From contig JASHXX010000261.1 of the NCBI GenBank assembly GCA_030043335.1, forward strand, positions 1 through 7,630: 7,630 nucleotides of DNA, written 5' to 3'. Positions 1-6,830 of the stretch are shown one piece after another. The first letter of the stretch is position 1. Each line of letters begins with the position of its first letter. Origin of the DNA: Xanthobacteraceae bacterium. Lineage in GTDB: Bacteria; Pseudomonadota; Alphaproteobacteria; Rhizobiales; Xanthobacteraceae. A program made the translations under genes and the position numbers. Below the pieces are notes generated by a model that was not told where the DNA came from, made no database searches, and saw only the letters and a list, made by a program, of their open reading frames with translations.

Positions 1-820
1 ATTCCTCCGCGGCCACGGCAAACACGAAATCGGTGTGGCCCTCCGGCAGGATGCGCTTGATCGTGCCCTCGCCCGGGCCGCGGCCGAACCAGCCGCCGCG
101 GATGAAGGATTCGGTCGCGATGTCGATGTTGAAGGTGTCGCCGGAGGTCGGATCGAGGAAGCGGTTGATGCGCTGGGCCACGTGCGGCACGGTGTAGAAG
201 GCGGCAAGGAGGCCGACGGTCGCGGTGGCGCCGAGCCCGAGCACCCAGACAAAGCGCATGCCGGCCATGTAGAAGAGCGCGCCCCAGACCAGCGTGATCA
301 GCATGGTCTGGCCGAAATCGGGCTGCAGCACCAGCAATCCGTCAACGACGAGGAGCAGAGCGAGCGCGATGCTGTTCGCCGGCATTTCCGGGCGGCGGTC
401 GGACTCGCCGAACAGCCAGGCGATCAGCACCACGAAGGCGGGCTTTAAAAACTCCGACGGCTGGATGTTGACGCCGAGGATCACCAGCCAGCGCCGCGCC
501 CCCTTGATCTCGGCGCCGAAGAACGGCGTCACCGCGACGAGCAGCAGACTGACCACGAACACGATCAGCGCCAACTGTCGGAGCTCGCGCGGCGACAGGA
601 ACGACGTCACGATCAGGACGCCCACGGCGGGAATGAGGAACAGCACCTGCCGGTTGACGAAGTGGAACGGGTCAAGGCCGATGCGCGCCGCGACCGGCGG
701 ACTCGCGGCGAGGCAGAGCACGATGCCGCCGAGCATCAGCACGCCGAGCGCCGCCAGCGTCAGCCGGTCGACCGTCCGCCACCATTCGCTGAGAAGCGTC
801 GGCTGCACGCGCGAGGTCAT
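1..820 (-). CDS. ftsW: FtsW, septal peptidoglycan glycosyltransferase (SEDS family), N-terminal part
   Basis: Inner-membrane SEDS protein that polymerises lipid II into glycan strands at the division septum, working with FtsI. Translating the minus strand from the ATG at 820 gives 273 complete codons with no stop before the left window edge, so the gene is truncated by the window (family length is about 380-400 residues). Visible family marks are KGARRW (106-111), QPSEF (120-124), QPDFG (166-170), a loop with RINRFLDP (217-224), and ILPEGHTDF (257-265). Asp264 in HTDF matches the aspartate known to be essential in SEDS polymerases. Several hydrophobic segments are evident (about 21-40, 57-76, 82-100, 127-137, 150-165, 172-205). 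The start is secure: an in-frame TAG lies at 847-845 with no other start between. A GGGGA sequence at 829-825 is the likely ribosome binding site. A 121-base gap separates it from the upstream acetyltransferase gene. Confidence 0.96.
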   Translation of the reverse strand, partial: MTSRVQPTLLSEWWRTVDRLTLAALGVLMLGGIVLCLAASPPVAARIGLDPFHFVNRQVLFLIPAVGVLIVTSFLSPRELRQLALIVFVVSLLLVAVTPFFGAEIKGARRWLVILGVNIQPSEFLKPAFVVLIAWLFGESDRRPEMPANSIALALLLVVDGLLVLQPDFGQTMLITLVWGALFYMAGMRFVWVLGLGATATVGLLAAFYTVPHVAQRINRFLDPTSGDTFNIDIATESFIRGGWFGRGPGEGTIKRILPEGHTDFVFAVAAEE

Positions 821-941
821 GGCGTCCCCACAGAGCGTCCCCGCCTAGTCGTGACACCGGGATGGTTTCCAGGCGATTAAGAATCGGCATGGCGTCGATC
901 CCGAATTTCACGTCGCGCCGCGAGCCGGCGTTGTTCGGGTT
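821..941 (-). other. Intergenic region between the acetyltransferase gene and ftsW
   Basis: This 121-base stretch is the only substantial non-coding gap in the window; the other junctions are 4-base overlaps or gaps of 6, 7 and 28 bases. Reading toward ftsW it holds a weak inverted repeat (arms at 934-939 and 900-905), a GANTC site (885-881), a CtrA-like sequence (880-862) and two copies of GGGGACGC (842-835 and 829-822) next to the ftsW start. An open frame runs through it in line with the acetyltransferase frame after that gene's stop, but its product resembles nothing I recognise and runs out of frame into ftsW, so I do not call it a gene. The gap may be where transcription is reset for ftsW and the genes beyond; that is inference. 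Confidence 0.6.
862..885 (-). promoter_or_regulatory. Candidate CtrA-like box with adjoining GANTC (CcrM-type) site upstream of ftsW
   Basis: On the minus strand the sequence TTAATCGCCTGGAAACCAT lies at 880-862. The alphaproteobacterial cell-cycle regulator CtrA is known to bind TTAA-N7-TTAA, often extended as TTAACCAT. Here the first half is exact, the 7-base spacing is right, and the second half (GAAACCAT) matches the extended half-site at six of eight positions. A GATTC sequence at 885-881, a target form of the CcrM methylase motif GANTC, overlaps the left edge. The site would lie about 42-60 bases upstream of the ftsW start. GANTC is common by chance in this base composition, and two core mismatches weaken the CtrA call. 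No clear -35/-10 pair was recognised. Confidence 0.25.
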
Positions 942-1412
942 TCAGGATTTCCGCAAGTCCAACATCATGAACACGCTGTTCGGATCGAGCACATAGTCGG
1001 CGAAGGGCGGGCATTCGACGAAGCCGTCGCGGCGATAGAACGCCTGCGCCGGCAGAAAATAACCCCAGGAGCTGGTCTCCAAACTCAGCCGCGACATGCC
1101 GCTCGCCCGCGCCGCGGCAATGATGTGACGCAGCATCGCGCTGCCGGCGCCCTTGCGGCGCATCGGTTCCGCGGTATGCATCGACTTGACCTCGCCATGG
1201 TCCGCGGACTGCCGCTTCAGCGCGCCGATGCCGAGGAGCGTGTCATCGTCCCACATTGTCCAAAAGCTGACGTCCGGCGAGCGCAGGCCGGAGAGATCGA
1301 GCGCGTGAGCGCTGCCCGGCGCCGTTGCCGCACGAGCCGTGGTGAAATGGACGCGCACAAGCTCAGCCACGCGCGGGTCGCTGAAATCGCCGGCAACGAT
1401 CCGTATCGTCAT
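942..1412 (-). CDS. GNAT-family N-acetyltransferase (YsnE-like), unknown substrate, within the dcw operon
   Basis: A 156-residue protein with the single-domain GNAT fold, expected to transfer an acetyl group from acetyl-CoA to an amine in the cytoplasm. The acetyl-CoA binding motif (Q/R-x-x-G-x-G/A) is visible as RRKGAG at 85-90, following the strand containing EVKSM (74-78). Further blocks are [16 protein letters not shown] (36-51), RLSLETSS (108-115), [11 protein letters not shown] (121-131) and DPNSVFM (143-149). From memory these resemble the Bacillus YsnE type of small acetyltransferase, whose natural substrate I cannot state. The ATG (1412-1410) overlaps the murD stop as ATGA and no clear Shine-Dalgarno sequence precedes it, so its translation is probably coupled to murD. 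An open frame continues upstream to 1733, but that part only reads murD in another frame. The protein is complete and typical in length. A role in wall metabolism is suggested only by position. Confidence 0.9.
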   Translation of the reverse strand: MTIRIVAGDFSDPRVAELVRVHFTTARAATAPGSAHALDLSGLRSPDVSFWTMWDDDTLLGIGALKRQSADHGEVKSMHTAEPMRRKGAGSAMLRHIIAAARASGMSRLSLETSSWGYFLPAQAFYRRDGFVECPPFADYVLDPNSVFMMLDLRKS

Positions 1413-2806
1413 GGCGCCGTGACGCCGGGCAGCTTGCGCACCAGCGCGCGGAACGCGTCGCCGCGCACTTCGAAATTGCGATACTGGTCGAACGAGGCGC
1501 AGGCGGGGGAAAGAAGGACGACCGGCTCGCGCGCCGTCGAGGCTTCGGCGTCGCGGGCGGCGGCGGCGAGCGCGTTGTCGACCGTGCCGGCGATCTCGTG
1601 CGGCACACTGGCGCCGAGGGTGGCGGCAAATTCCGCCGCCGCCTCGCCGATCAGATAAGCCTTGTGGATGCGCGGAAAGAAGCGGCGCAGCGATTCGATG
1701 CCGCCGGTCTTCGGCTTGCCGCCGGCGATCCAAAAAATGTCGTCGAAGCAGGCGAGCGCCTGCGCCGCCGAGTCGGTATTGGTGGCCTTGGAATCGTTGA
1801 CGAACAGGACGGCGCCGCGGCGGCCGACTTCCTCCATGCGGTGCGCCAGCCCAGGAAACGAGCGCAGCCCCGCCTGGATCGCCGCCGGATCGAGGCCGAG
1901 GGCCAGCGCCGCGGCGGCCGCGCAGGCCGCGTTCTGCGCATTGTGCAGCCCGCGCAGCGAGCCGATACCGCCGAGCTCGGCGAGCGGAGCGGCAGCGCCG
2001 CCGGCAGCCTGCATGATCCGGCGGTCTTCGACATAGAGGCCGTCGGGCAGCTCACGGCGCACCGAAATCCGCACTACGCGCTTGCCGGATCGATCGAGCC
2101 GGTCAGCGATCGCGCGGCACCATTCATCATCGACGCCGACGATCGCGGTGGCCGCGCCCGGCACGCCGGCAACGAGGCGTTCCTTGACCGCCGCGTAATG
2201 CGCCATGGTGCCGTGGCGATCGAGATGATCCTCGCTGAGATTGATCAGGATGCCGATCGAAGGATCGAGCGTGGGCGCGAGATCGATTTGATAGGACGAG
2301 CATTCGATAACGTGTACGCGGCCCGGGCGCGGCGGCAGGAGCGACAGTATCGCGGTGCCGATATTGCCGCCGAGCTGCGCGTCGATGCCGGCCGTCGCCG
2401 CCAAATGGGCAACCAGCGCGGTGGTGGTCGATTTGCCGTTGGTGCCGGTGATGGCGACAAACGCGGAATCCGCCGCCAGTTTTCGGCGCTCGCGGCAGAA
2501 CAGCTCGATGTCGCCGATCACCTCGACATCGGCTTGTTGCGCGAGGCGCATCACCCAGTGCGGCTCGGGATCGGTCAGCGGCACGCCGGGCGCCAGCACC
2601 AGCGCGGCGATCCGCGACCAGTCGATGGCGCGCAGATCGGCGGTCGGGATGCCCGCGGCATTGGCCCTGACCACGCTTTGTTGATCGTCATCGAAGGCGA
2701 CCACGTCGCCGCCGCCGGCGAGCAGCGCGCTCGCGCTCGCCAGCCCGGAGCCGCCCAGCCCGAACACCGCGACATTTTTGCCGGCAAAGGTCGTGACCGG
2801 AATCAC
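1409..2806 (-). CDS. murD: UDP-N-acetylmuramoyl-L-alanine--D-glutamate ligase
   Basis: Cytoplasmic ATP-dependent ligase that adds D-glutamate to UDP-MurNAc-L-Ala, the second amino-acid addition to the peptidoglycan precursor. The 465-residue product has the three-domain Mur ligase layout. An N-terminal nucleotide-sugar binding Rossmann fold carries FGLGGSG (15-21). The central ATPase has the P-loop GTNGKST (121-127), GNIG (147-150), ECSSYQ (168-173), SEDHLDRH (191-198) and a lysine at 208 in YAAVKERL that fits the carbamylated Mur ligase lysine. The C-terminal domain has HRME (322-325), NDSKATN (337-343), [10 protein letters not shown] (433-442) and FEVRGDAF (445-452). The start is a GTG at 2806; starting there preserves the complete N-terminal fold. 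A GAGG at 2820-2817, lying in the last codons of mraY, is spaced 10 bases from it. mraY ends 7 bases upstream, and the stop overlaps the start of the acetyltransferase gene. Confidence 0.97.
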   Translation of the reverse strand: MIPVTTFAGKNVAVFGLGGSGLASASALLAGGGDVVAFDDDQQSVVRANAAGIPTADLRAIDWSRIAALVLAPGVPLTDPEPHWVMRLAQQADVEVIGDIELFCRERRKLAADSAFVAITGTNGKSTTTALVAHLAATAGIDAQLGGNIGTAILSLLPPRPGRVHVIECSSYQIDLAPTLDPSIGILINLSEDHLDRHGTMAHYAAVKERLVAGVPGAATAIVGVDDEWCRAIADRLDRSGKRVVRISVRRELPDGLYVEDRRIMQAAGGAAAPLAELGGIGSLRGLHNAQNAACAAAAALALGLDPAAIQAGLRSFPGLAHRMEEVGRRGAVLFVNDSKATNTDSAAQALACFDDIFWIAGGKPKTGGIESLRRFFPRIHKAYLIGEAAAEFAATLGASVPHEIAGTVDNALAAAARDAEASTAREPVVLLSPACASFDQYRNFEVRGDAFRALVRKLPGVTAP

Positions 2807-2813
2807 GACGGCG

Positions 2814-3899
2814 CTACCTCAGCTTCAGGGTCGACAACCCGGCGAGCGCGAGCATGACCGCGACGATCCAGAACCGGATGACGATCTGCGGCTCGGTCCA
2901 GCCGAGCTGCTCGAAGTGATGATGGATCGGCGCCATCTTGAACACGCGCTTGCCGGTCAGCCGGAACGAGACCACCTGCACGATCACCGACACCGCCTCG
3001 AGCACGAACAAGCCGCCGATGACGGCGAGCACAATCTCGTGCTTGGTGGCGACGGCGACCGCGCCGATCATGCCTCCGAGCGCAAGCGAGCCGGTATCGC
3101 CCATGAAGATCGAGGCCGGCGGCGCGTTGAACCAGAGGAAGCCAAGCCCGGCGCCGACCACGGCGCCGCAAACCACCGCGAGCTCGCCGGTGCCGGCGAC
3201 ATAGTGGATCTGCAGGTAGTCGGCGAACACCGCGTTGCCGGACAGGTACGCGATCATGCCGAAGCTCGCCGCCGCGATCATCACCGGCACGATGGCGAGG
3301 CCGTCAAGCCCGTCAGTCAGGTTCACCGCATTGCCGGCGCCGACAATAATGAAGGTGGCGAACAGGACGAAGAACCAGCCGAGATTGACCACCAGCTCCT
3401 TGAAGAACGGGAACACCAGCGAGGTCGAGAACGGCAGATGGCCGAGCACGACCAACGCCACGCAGGCGAGCGCGGCGATGACGATCTCGATGCCGAGCCG
3501 CATGCGGCCGCCGAAGCCGGCGTTCGTCTGCCTCTTGATCTTCAGGTAGTCGTCGTAGAAGCCGACCAGGCCGAAGCCGAGGGTCACGCCGAGCACGATC
3601 CAGACATAAGGGTTGGCGGGATTGGCCCACAGCAAAGTCGACACCAGCATGCCGGAAAGAATCATCAGGCCGCCCATCGTCGGGGTTCCGGCCTTGGCGA
3701 TGAGATGTGATTGCGGGCCATCGCTGCGGATCGGCTGGCCTTTGCCTTGCAGCAGCCGGAGCCGGCCGATGATCAAGGGGCCGAACAGAAACACGAAAAT
3801 CAGCGCGGTGATCACCGCACCGCCGGTCCGAAACGTGATGTAGCGGAACACATTGAGGACGGAGAGCTTGTCCGACAGTTCGACCAGCCAATAAAACAT
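2814..3899 (-). CDS. mraY: Phospho-N-acetylmuramoyl-pentapeptide-transferase
   Basis: Polytopic inner-membrane enzyme that transfers phospho-MurNAc-pentapeptide from UDP to undecaprenyl phosphate, forming lipid I, the first membrane step of peptidoglycan synthesis. The 361-residue length is typical. Conserved blocks are KAGTPTMGG (69-77), the aspartate pair D116-D117 in [18 protein letters not shown] (190-200), FMGDTGS (265-271) and MAPIHHHFE (322-330). These contain the known catalytic and Mg-binding aspartates (D116, D117, D268) and the histidine cluster. Hydrophobic segments are spread along the chain, as expected for ten transmembrane helices. The ATG at 3899 gives the usual N-terminus MFYWL. 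A GAGGGG at 3907-3902, overlapping the murF stop, is its ribosome binding site. The gene lies 6 bases after murF and 7 bases before murD, so it is surely co-transcribed with both. Confidence 0.98.
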   Translation of the reverse strand: MFYWLVELSDKLSVLNVFRYITFRTGGAVITALIFVFLFGPLIIGRLRLLQGKGQPIRSDGPQSHLIAKAGTPTMGGLMILSGMLVSTLLWANPANPYVWIVLGVTLGFGLVGFYDDYLKIKRQTNAGFGGRMRLGIEIVIAALACVALVVLGHLPFSTSLVFPFFKELVVNLGWFFVLFATFIIVGAGNAVNLTDGLDGLAIVPVMIAAASFGMIAYLSGNAVFADYLQIHYVAGTGELAVVCGAVVGAGLGFLWFNAPPASIFMGDTGSLALGGMIGAVAVATKHEIVLAVIGGLFVLEAVSVIVQVVSFRLTGKRVFKMAPIHHHFEQLGWTEPQIVIRFWIVAVMLALAGLSTLKLR

Positions 3900-3905
3900 C
3901 GCCCC

Positions 3906-5351
3906 TCAACCCTGTACCGACGCGGTTTCGAGCCGGTCGTGCCGCATCGCGAGCCGTTGCAGCGCCTTGACGATCGGCGCCATGCGCGAGCCAAGCGAGC
4001 CCTTCACCATGACGACGTCGCCCGGCTTGATCGCGGAGAGTACCTGCGCTTCAAGCGCGGCGGAGTTTTCTGCATAGCCGCCGCGGCGGCCGGCGGGAAG
4101 CGCCTGCCACAGCGCGCGCATCAGGGCGCCGCAGCAGAACACCAGATCGACCGCGTTGGCCTCGATCGGCGCCGCCAGGCCGCGATGCAGCGCGCGGCCG
4201 CGCGGCCCGAGCTCGAGCATGTCGCCGAGTACGGCAAGGCGCCGCCCGCGCGGGCCGGTCGCGACCTGCCCGAGCAAAGCGAGCGCCGCTTCGACCGACG
4301 CCGGATTGGCATTGTAGCTTTCGTCGAGCACGAAAATCGGTCCGCCGGGCAGGTCGATCTCGAGCAGGGCGCCGCGGCCGGCCCCGGCCTTGAGCTCCGA
4401 GAGCGCGAGCGCCGCGAGCGCGAGGTCGGCGCCGACGATGACCGTGGTCGCCAGCACCGCCAGCGAATTGCGCACCAGATGGCGGCCGGGGGCGCCGATC
4501 TTATAGGTGAGATCGGTGCCGAGGACGTCCGCCTCGACCGTCGAGCAATCCGGATGCAACACGTATTTGACCAGCCGGGCGTCGGCTTTCGGGTGCTCGC
4601 CGAAAGAGACGACGCGGGCGACGCCGGCCTCCCTGGCGCGGCGCTTGAGCTGCGCGAATTGCGCATTGTCGCGATCGAGCACCGCGGCGCCGCCCGGCTC
4701 GAGGCCGAGAAAAATCTCCGCTTTGGCGTCGGCGATCTTGGCGAGCGAGCCGAAGAATTCGAGATGCACCGGCGCGATCGTGGTGATGATCGCGACATGC
4801 GGGCGCGCGAGCCGCGACAGCGGCGCGATCTCGCCGGCATGATTCATGCCCATTTCAAGCACCGCGTAGTGCGCGCTCGCCGGACAGCGGGCAAGCGACA
4901 GTGGCACGCCCCAGTGATTGTTGTAGGAGGCGACCGAGGCGTGGGTCTCGCCGTCCTTGCAAAGCGCGAGCCGCAGCGCCTCCTTGGTTCCGGTCTTGCC
5001 GACCGAGCCGGTGACGCCGATCACCTTGGCGTGCGTGCGCGCGCGCGCCGCGCCGGCAAGAGCGCGCAGCGCGGCGAGCACGTCCGGAACCAAGAGAAGC
5101 GGCGCGTCGGCCGGCAGCGCGTCGCGCCGATCAGCGGCGACGACGGCGAGCGCGGCGTTCGCCTTGAGCGCCTGCGGCACGAACTCATGGCCGTCGCGAT
5201 GCTCGCCCGCTATGGCGAAGAACGCCTCGCCCGACGCGATGGTGCGGCTGTCGATCGAAATGCCAGAGACCGATCGCGGCAACGCGCCGGTGCGCTCGGC
5301 GCCCACCGCCGCCGCCATCGCATCAACGGTCCACAGCGCGGTGGCGCTCAT
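3906..5351 (-). CDS. murF: UDP-N-acetylmuramoyl-tripeptide--D-alanyl-D-alanine ligase
   Basis: Cytoplasmic ATP-dependent ligase that adds the D-Ala-D-Ala dipeptide to UDP-MurNAc-tripeptide, completing the soluble precursor that MraY uses. The 481-residue product shows an N-terminal substrate domain with ISIDSRTI (31-38), an ATPase domain with P-loop GVTGSVGKTGTKE (112-124), NNHWG (144-148), LEMGMNHAGEI (165-175) and APVHLEFF (193-200), and a C-terminal domain with DESYNANP (343-350), LGDMLELG (375-382) and VKGSLGSRM (449-457). The DESYNANP block is characteristic of MurF rather than the other Mur ligases. The length is somewhat above the roughly 450 residues of the E. coli enzyme. The ATG at 5351 overlaps the murE stop as ATGA and has a strong AAGGAG upstream. 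A 20-base alternating purine-pyrimidine tract (5029-5048) encodes residues 102-108, just ahead of the P-loop strand. Confidence 0.98.
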   Translation of the reverse strand: MSATALWTVDAMAAAVGAERTGALPRSVSGISIDSRTIASGEAFFAIAGEHRDGHEFVPQALKANAALAVVAADRRDALPADAPLLLVPDVLAALRALAGAARARTHAKVIGVTGSVGKTGTKEALRLALCKDGETHASVASYNNHWGVPLSLARCPASAHYAVLEMGMNHAGEIAPLSRLARPHVAIITTIAPVHLEFFGSLAKIADAKAEIFLGLEPGGAAVLDRDNAQFAQLKRRAREAGVARVVSFGEHPKADARLVKYVLHPDCSTVEADVLGTDLTYKIGAPGRHLVRNSLAVLATTVIVGADLALAALALSELKAGAGRGALLEIDLPGGPIFVLDESYNANPASVEAALALLGQVATGPRGRRLAVLGDMLELGPRGRALHRGLAAPIEANAVDLVFCCGALMRALWQALPAGRRGGYAENSAALEAQVLSAIKPGDVVMVKGSLGSRMAPIVKALQRLAMRHDRLETASVQG

Positions 5352-6802
5352 GCGGCCAGCTCCTTGAGCGCCGCGGCGACCGCCTCATGATCGCTGAACG
5401 GCACCATCCGGTCGCCGATGATTTGGCCGGTTTCATGGCCCTTGCCGGCTATCAACAGCGCGTCGCCGGCGCGCAGCTCGGCGATTGCTGCGCGGATCGC
5501 CGCACGCCGGTCGCCGATCTCGGCGGCGCCGGGCGCGGCGGCCATGATGGCGGCGCGGATCGCGGCCGGCTCCTCGCTGCGCGGATTGTCATCGGTGACG
5601 ATGACACGCTCGGCCTTGGCGGCGGCGACGGCGCCCATCAGCGGGCGCTTGCCGCGATCGCGGTCGCCGCCGGCACCGAATACCACCACGAGCCGGCCGG
5701 ACGCGTAGGGACGCAAGGCGTCGAGCGCTTTGGCGAGCGCGTCGGGCTTGTGGGCGTAGTCGACGAAGATCGGGGCGCCGCGGCTGGTGCCGGCAAGCTC
5801 GAGCCGGCCCTTGGCGCCGGCGAGATGTTCGAGCGCCGCAAACACCGCCGCCGGGTCGCTGCCAGTGGCGATGGTGAGGCCGGCGGCAACGAGCGCGTTC
5901 TCGATCTGAAACTCGCCGACGAGCGGCAACCGCACTTGAAAATCCTTGCCGCGATGCTCGAGACGCAGCATCTGGGAAAATCCGTCGATCGCCGCGGTGG
6001 CGAGCCGGACGCCGGCACCGTTGCGGCCGACGGTCATGATCGCGAGGCCGCGCGTCTTCGCCGCTGCGACCACGGCGTCGGCGTGTGCGTGATCGACGTC
6101 GATGACCGCCGCGGCGCCGGGCACAAGCAGCGCCTCGAACAACCGCAGCTTGGCGGCGAAGTAAGCTTCGAAGCTCGCATGATAGTCGAGATGATCGCGG
6201 GTGATGTTGGTGAAGGCGCCCGCGGCGATCCGCAGGCCGTCGAGCCGGTATTGGTCGAGGCCGTGCGAGGAGGCTTCGATCGCGAGATGGGTGACGCCGT
6301 CGCCGACGAGCGCGTCGAGCGAATGGTGCAGCGCTACCGGGTCGGGTGTGGTCAGCGAGCCATAGGTATCGCCGCGCGGCGAGACGATGCCAATGGTGCC
6401 AATGCTCGCCGCCTGACGCCCGAGCGCGGTCCAGATCTGCCGCGTGAACGCGGCGACCGAAGTCTTGCCGCTCGTGCCGGTCACCGCGGCGACGGTTTGC
6501 GGCTGGCGCGGATAAAGTTTCGCGGCAATGAGCGCTAGCGCGCGCCGCGCGTTGCCGACGCGCGCGAAGGCGACGCTCGCCGGCAGCGCCGCATCCGGCG
6601 GCCGCTCGGCGATGATCGCGACCGCGCCGGCGGCAACGGCGTCCGTGACGAAGCGCAGGCCGTCGGTCTTGCCGCCGGCGATCGCAACGAACGCGTCGCC
6701 GCGCTTGAGCGTGCGGCTGTCTGCCGTTACCCCGCCGATCTCGATGTCGGCATGACCCGGCGCGATCGCGGCGTCGGCGGGCAGAATTTCGCGAAGCTTC
6801 AT
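5348..6802 (-). CDS. murE: UDP-N-acetylmuramoyl-L-alanyl-D-glutamate--2,6-diaminopimelate ligase
   Basis: Cytoplasmic ATP-dependent ligase that adds the third stem-peptide residue. The DNPR motif (405-408, in DDNPRSEEP) is the known signature of enzymes that select meso-diaminopimelate rather than lysine, so the organism should have a DAP-type wall. The 484-residue product has [10 protein letters not shown] (27-36) for the uridine part of the substrate, P-loop TGTSGKTS (108-115), TTPDP (151-155), [11 protein letters not shown] (176-186), [10 protein letters not shown] (199-208), and Lys218 in YFAAKLRLF, which fits the carbamylated lysine. The C-terminal domain has DYAHKPDAL (348-356), [12 protein letters not shown] (376-387) and GKGHE (453-457). 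The ATG at 6802 follows a 28-base gap after ftsI that lacks a strong Shine-Dalgarno sequence. The gene ends in a 4-base overlap with murF and supplies murF's ribosome binding site. Confidence 0.98.
   Translation of the reverse strand: MKLREILPADAAIAPGHADIEIGGVTADSRTLKRGDAFVAIAGGKTDGLRFVTDAVAAGAVAIIAERPPDAALPASVAFARVGNARRALALIAAKLYPRQPQTVAAVTGTSGKTSVAAFTRQIWTALGRQAASIGTIGIVSPRGDTYGSLTTPDPVALHHSLDALVGDGVTHLAIEASSHGLDQYRLDGLRIAAGAFTNITRDHLDYHASFEAYFAAKLRLFEALLVPGAAAVIDVDHAHADAVVAAAKTRGLAIMTVGRNGAGVRLATAAIDGFSQMLRLEHRGKDFQVRLPLVGEFQIENALVAAGLTIATGSDPAAVFAALEHLAGAKGRLELAGTSRGAPIFVDYAHKPDALAKALDALRPYASGRLVVVFGAGGDRDRGKRPLMGAVAAAKAERVIVTDDNPRSEEPAAIRAAIMAAAPGAAEIGDRRAAIRAAIAELRAGDALLIAGKGHETGQIIGDRMVPFSDHEAVAAALKELAA
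5360..5365 (-). promoter_or_regulatory. Strong Shine-Dalgarno sequence for murF inside the end of murE
   Basis: AAGGAG on the minus strand is spaced 8 bases from the murF ATG at 5351. It also encodes Lys-Glu near the end of MurE, so ribosomes finishing murE pass over the murF initiation site. It supports the chosen murF start and is the best-matched ribosome binding site in the window. Confidence 0.85.
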
Positions 6803-6830
6803 TTGGGGTTTGCTCTAACGCATCCCCGCC

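Noticed and set aside
35..880. Several plus-strand open frames opposite ftsW
   Set aside because: They are shadows of ftsW, whose own frame is easy to miss because it has no stop inside the window. The minus-strand translation gives a continuous FtsW protein.
672..911. A minus-strand open frame with a GTG start spanning the gap and the 5' end of ftsW
   Set aside because: It is in line with the acetyltransferase frame beyond its stop and out of frame with ftsW. The acetyltransferase ends normally for its family, and this product has no known resemblance.
900..939. Inverted repeat after the acetyltransferase stop (TTCGGG/CCCGAA arms) as a possible terminator
   Set aside because: The arms are only 6 bases with a loop of 28, and no T-run follows. 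Weak pairing of this kind is expected in GC-rich DNA.
1598..2857. A 419-codon open frame on the plus strand, opposite murD
   Set aside because: Antisense shadow of murD with low-complexity Arg/Gly/Ala/Asp composition and no recognisable motif. Stop codons are simply rare in this frame at high GC.
3711..5390. A 559-codon open frame on the plus strand, opposite murF and the start of mraY
   Set aside because: It is antisense to two unmistakable genes. Its product is an Arg/Ala/Asp/Glu/His-rich composition typical of the reverse frame of GC-rich coding DNA, with no domain or motif.
5387..6538. A 383-codon open frame on the plus strand, opposite murE
   Set aside because: Same reverse-frame artefact as the others; murE on the opposite strand has all its catalytic motifs.
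6815..6823. A three-codon open frame (ATG-CGT-TAG) between ftsI and murE as a leader peptide
   Set aside because: Too short to be distinguished from chance, and no attenuator-like hairpins accompany it.
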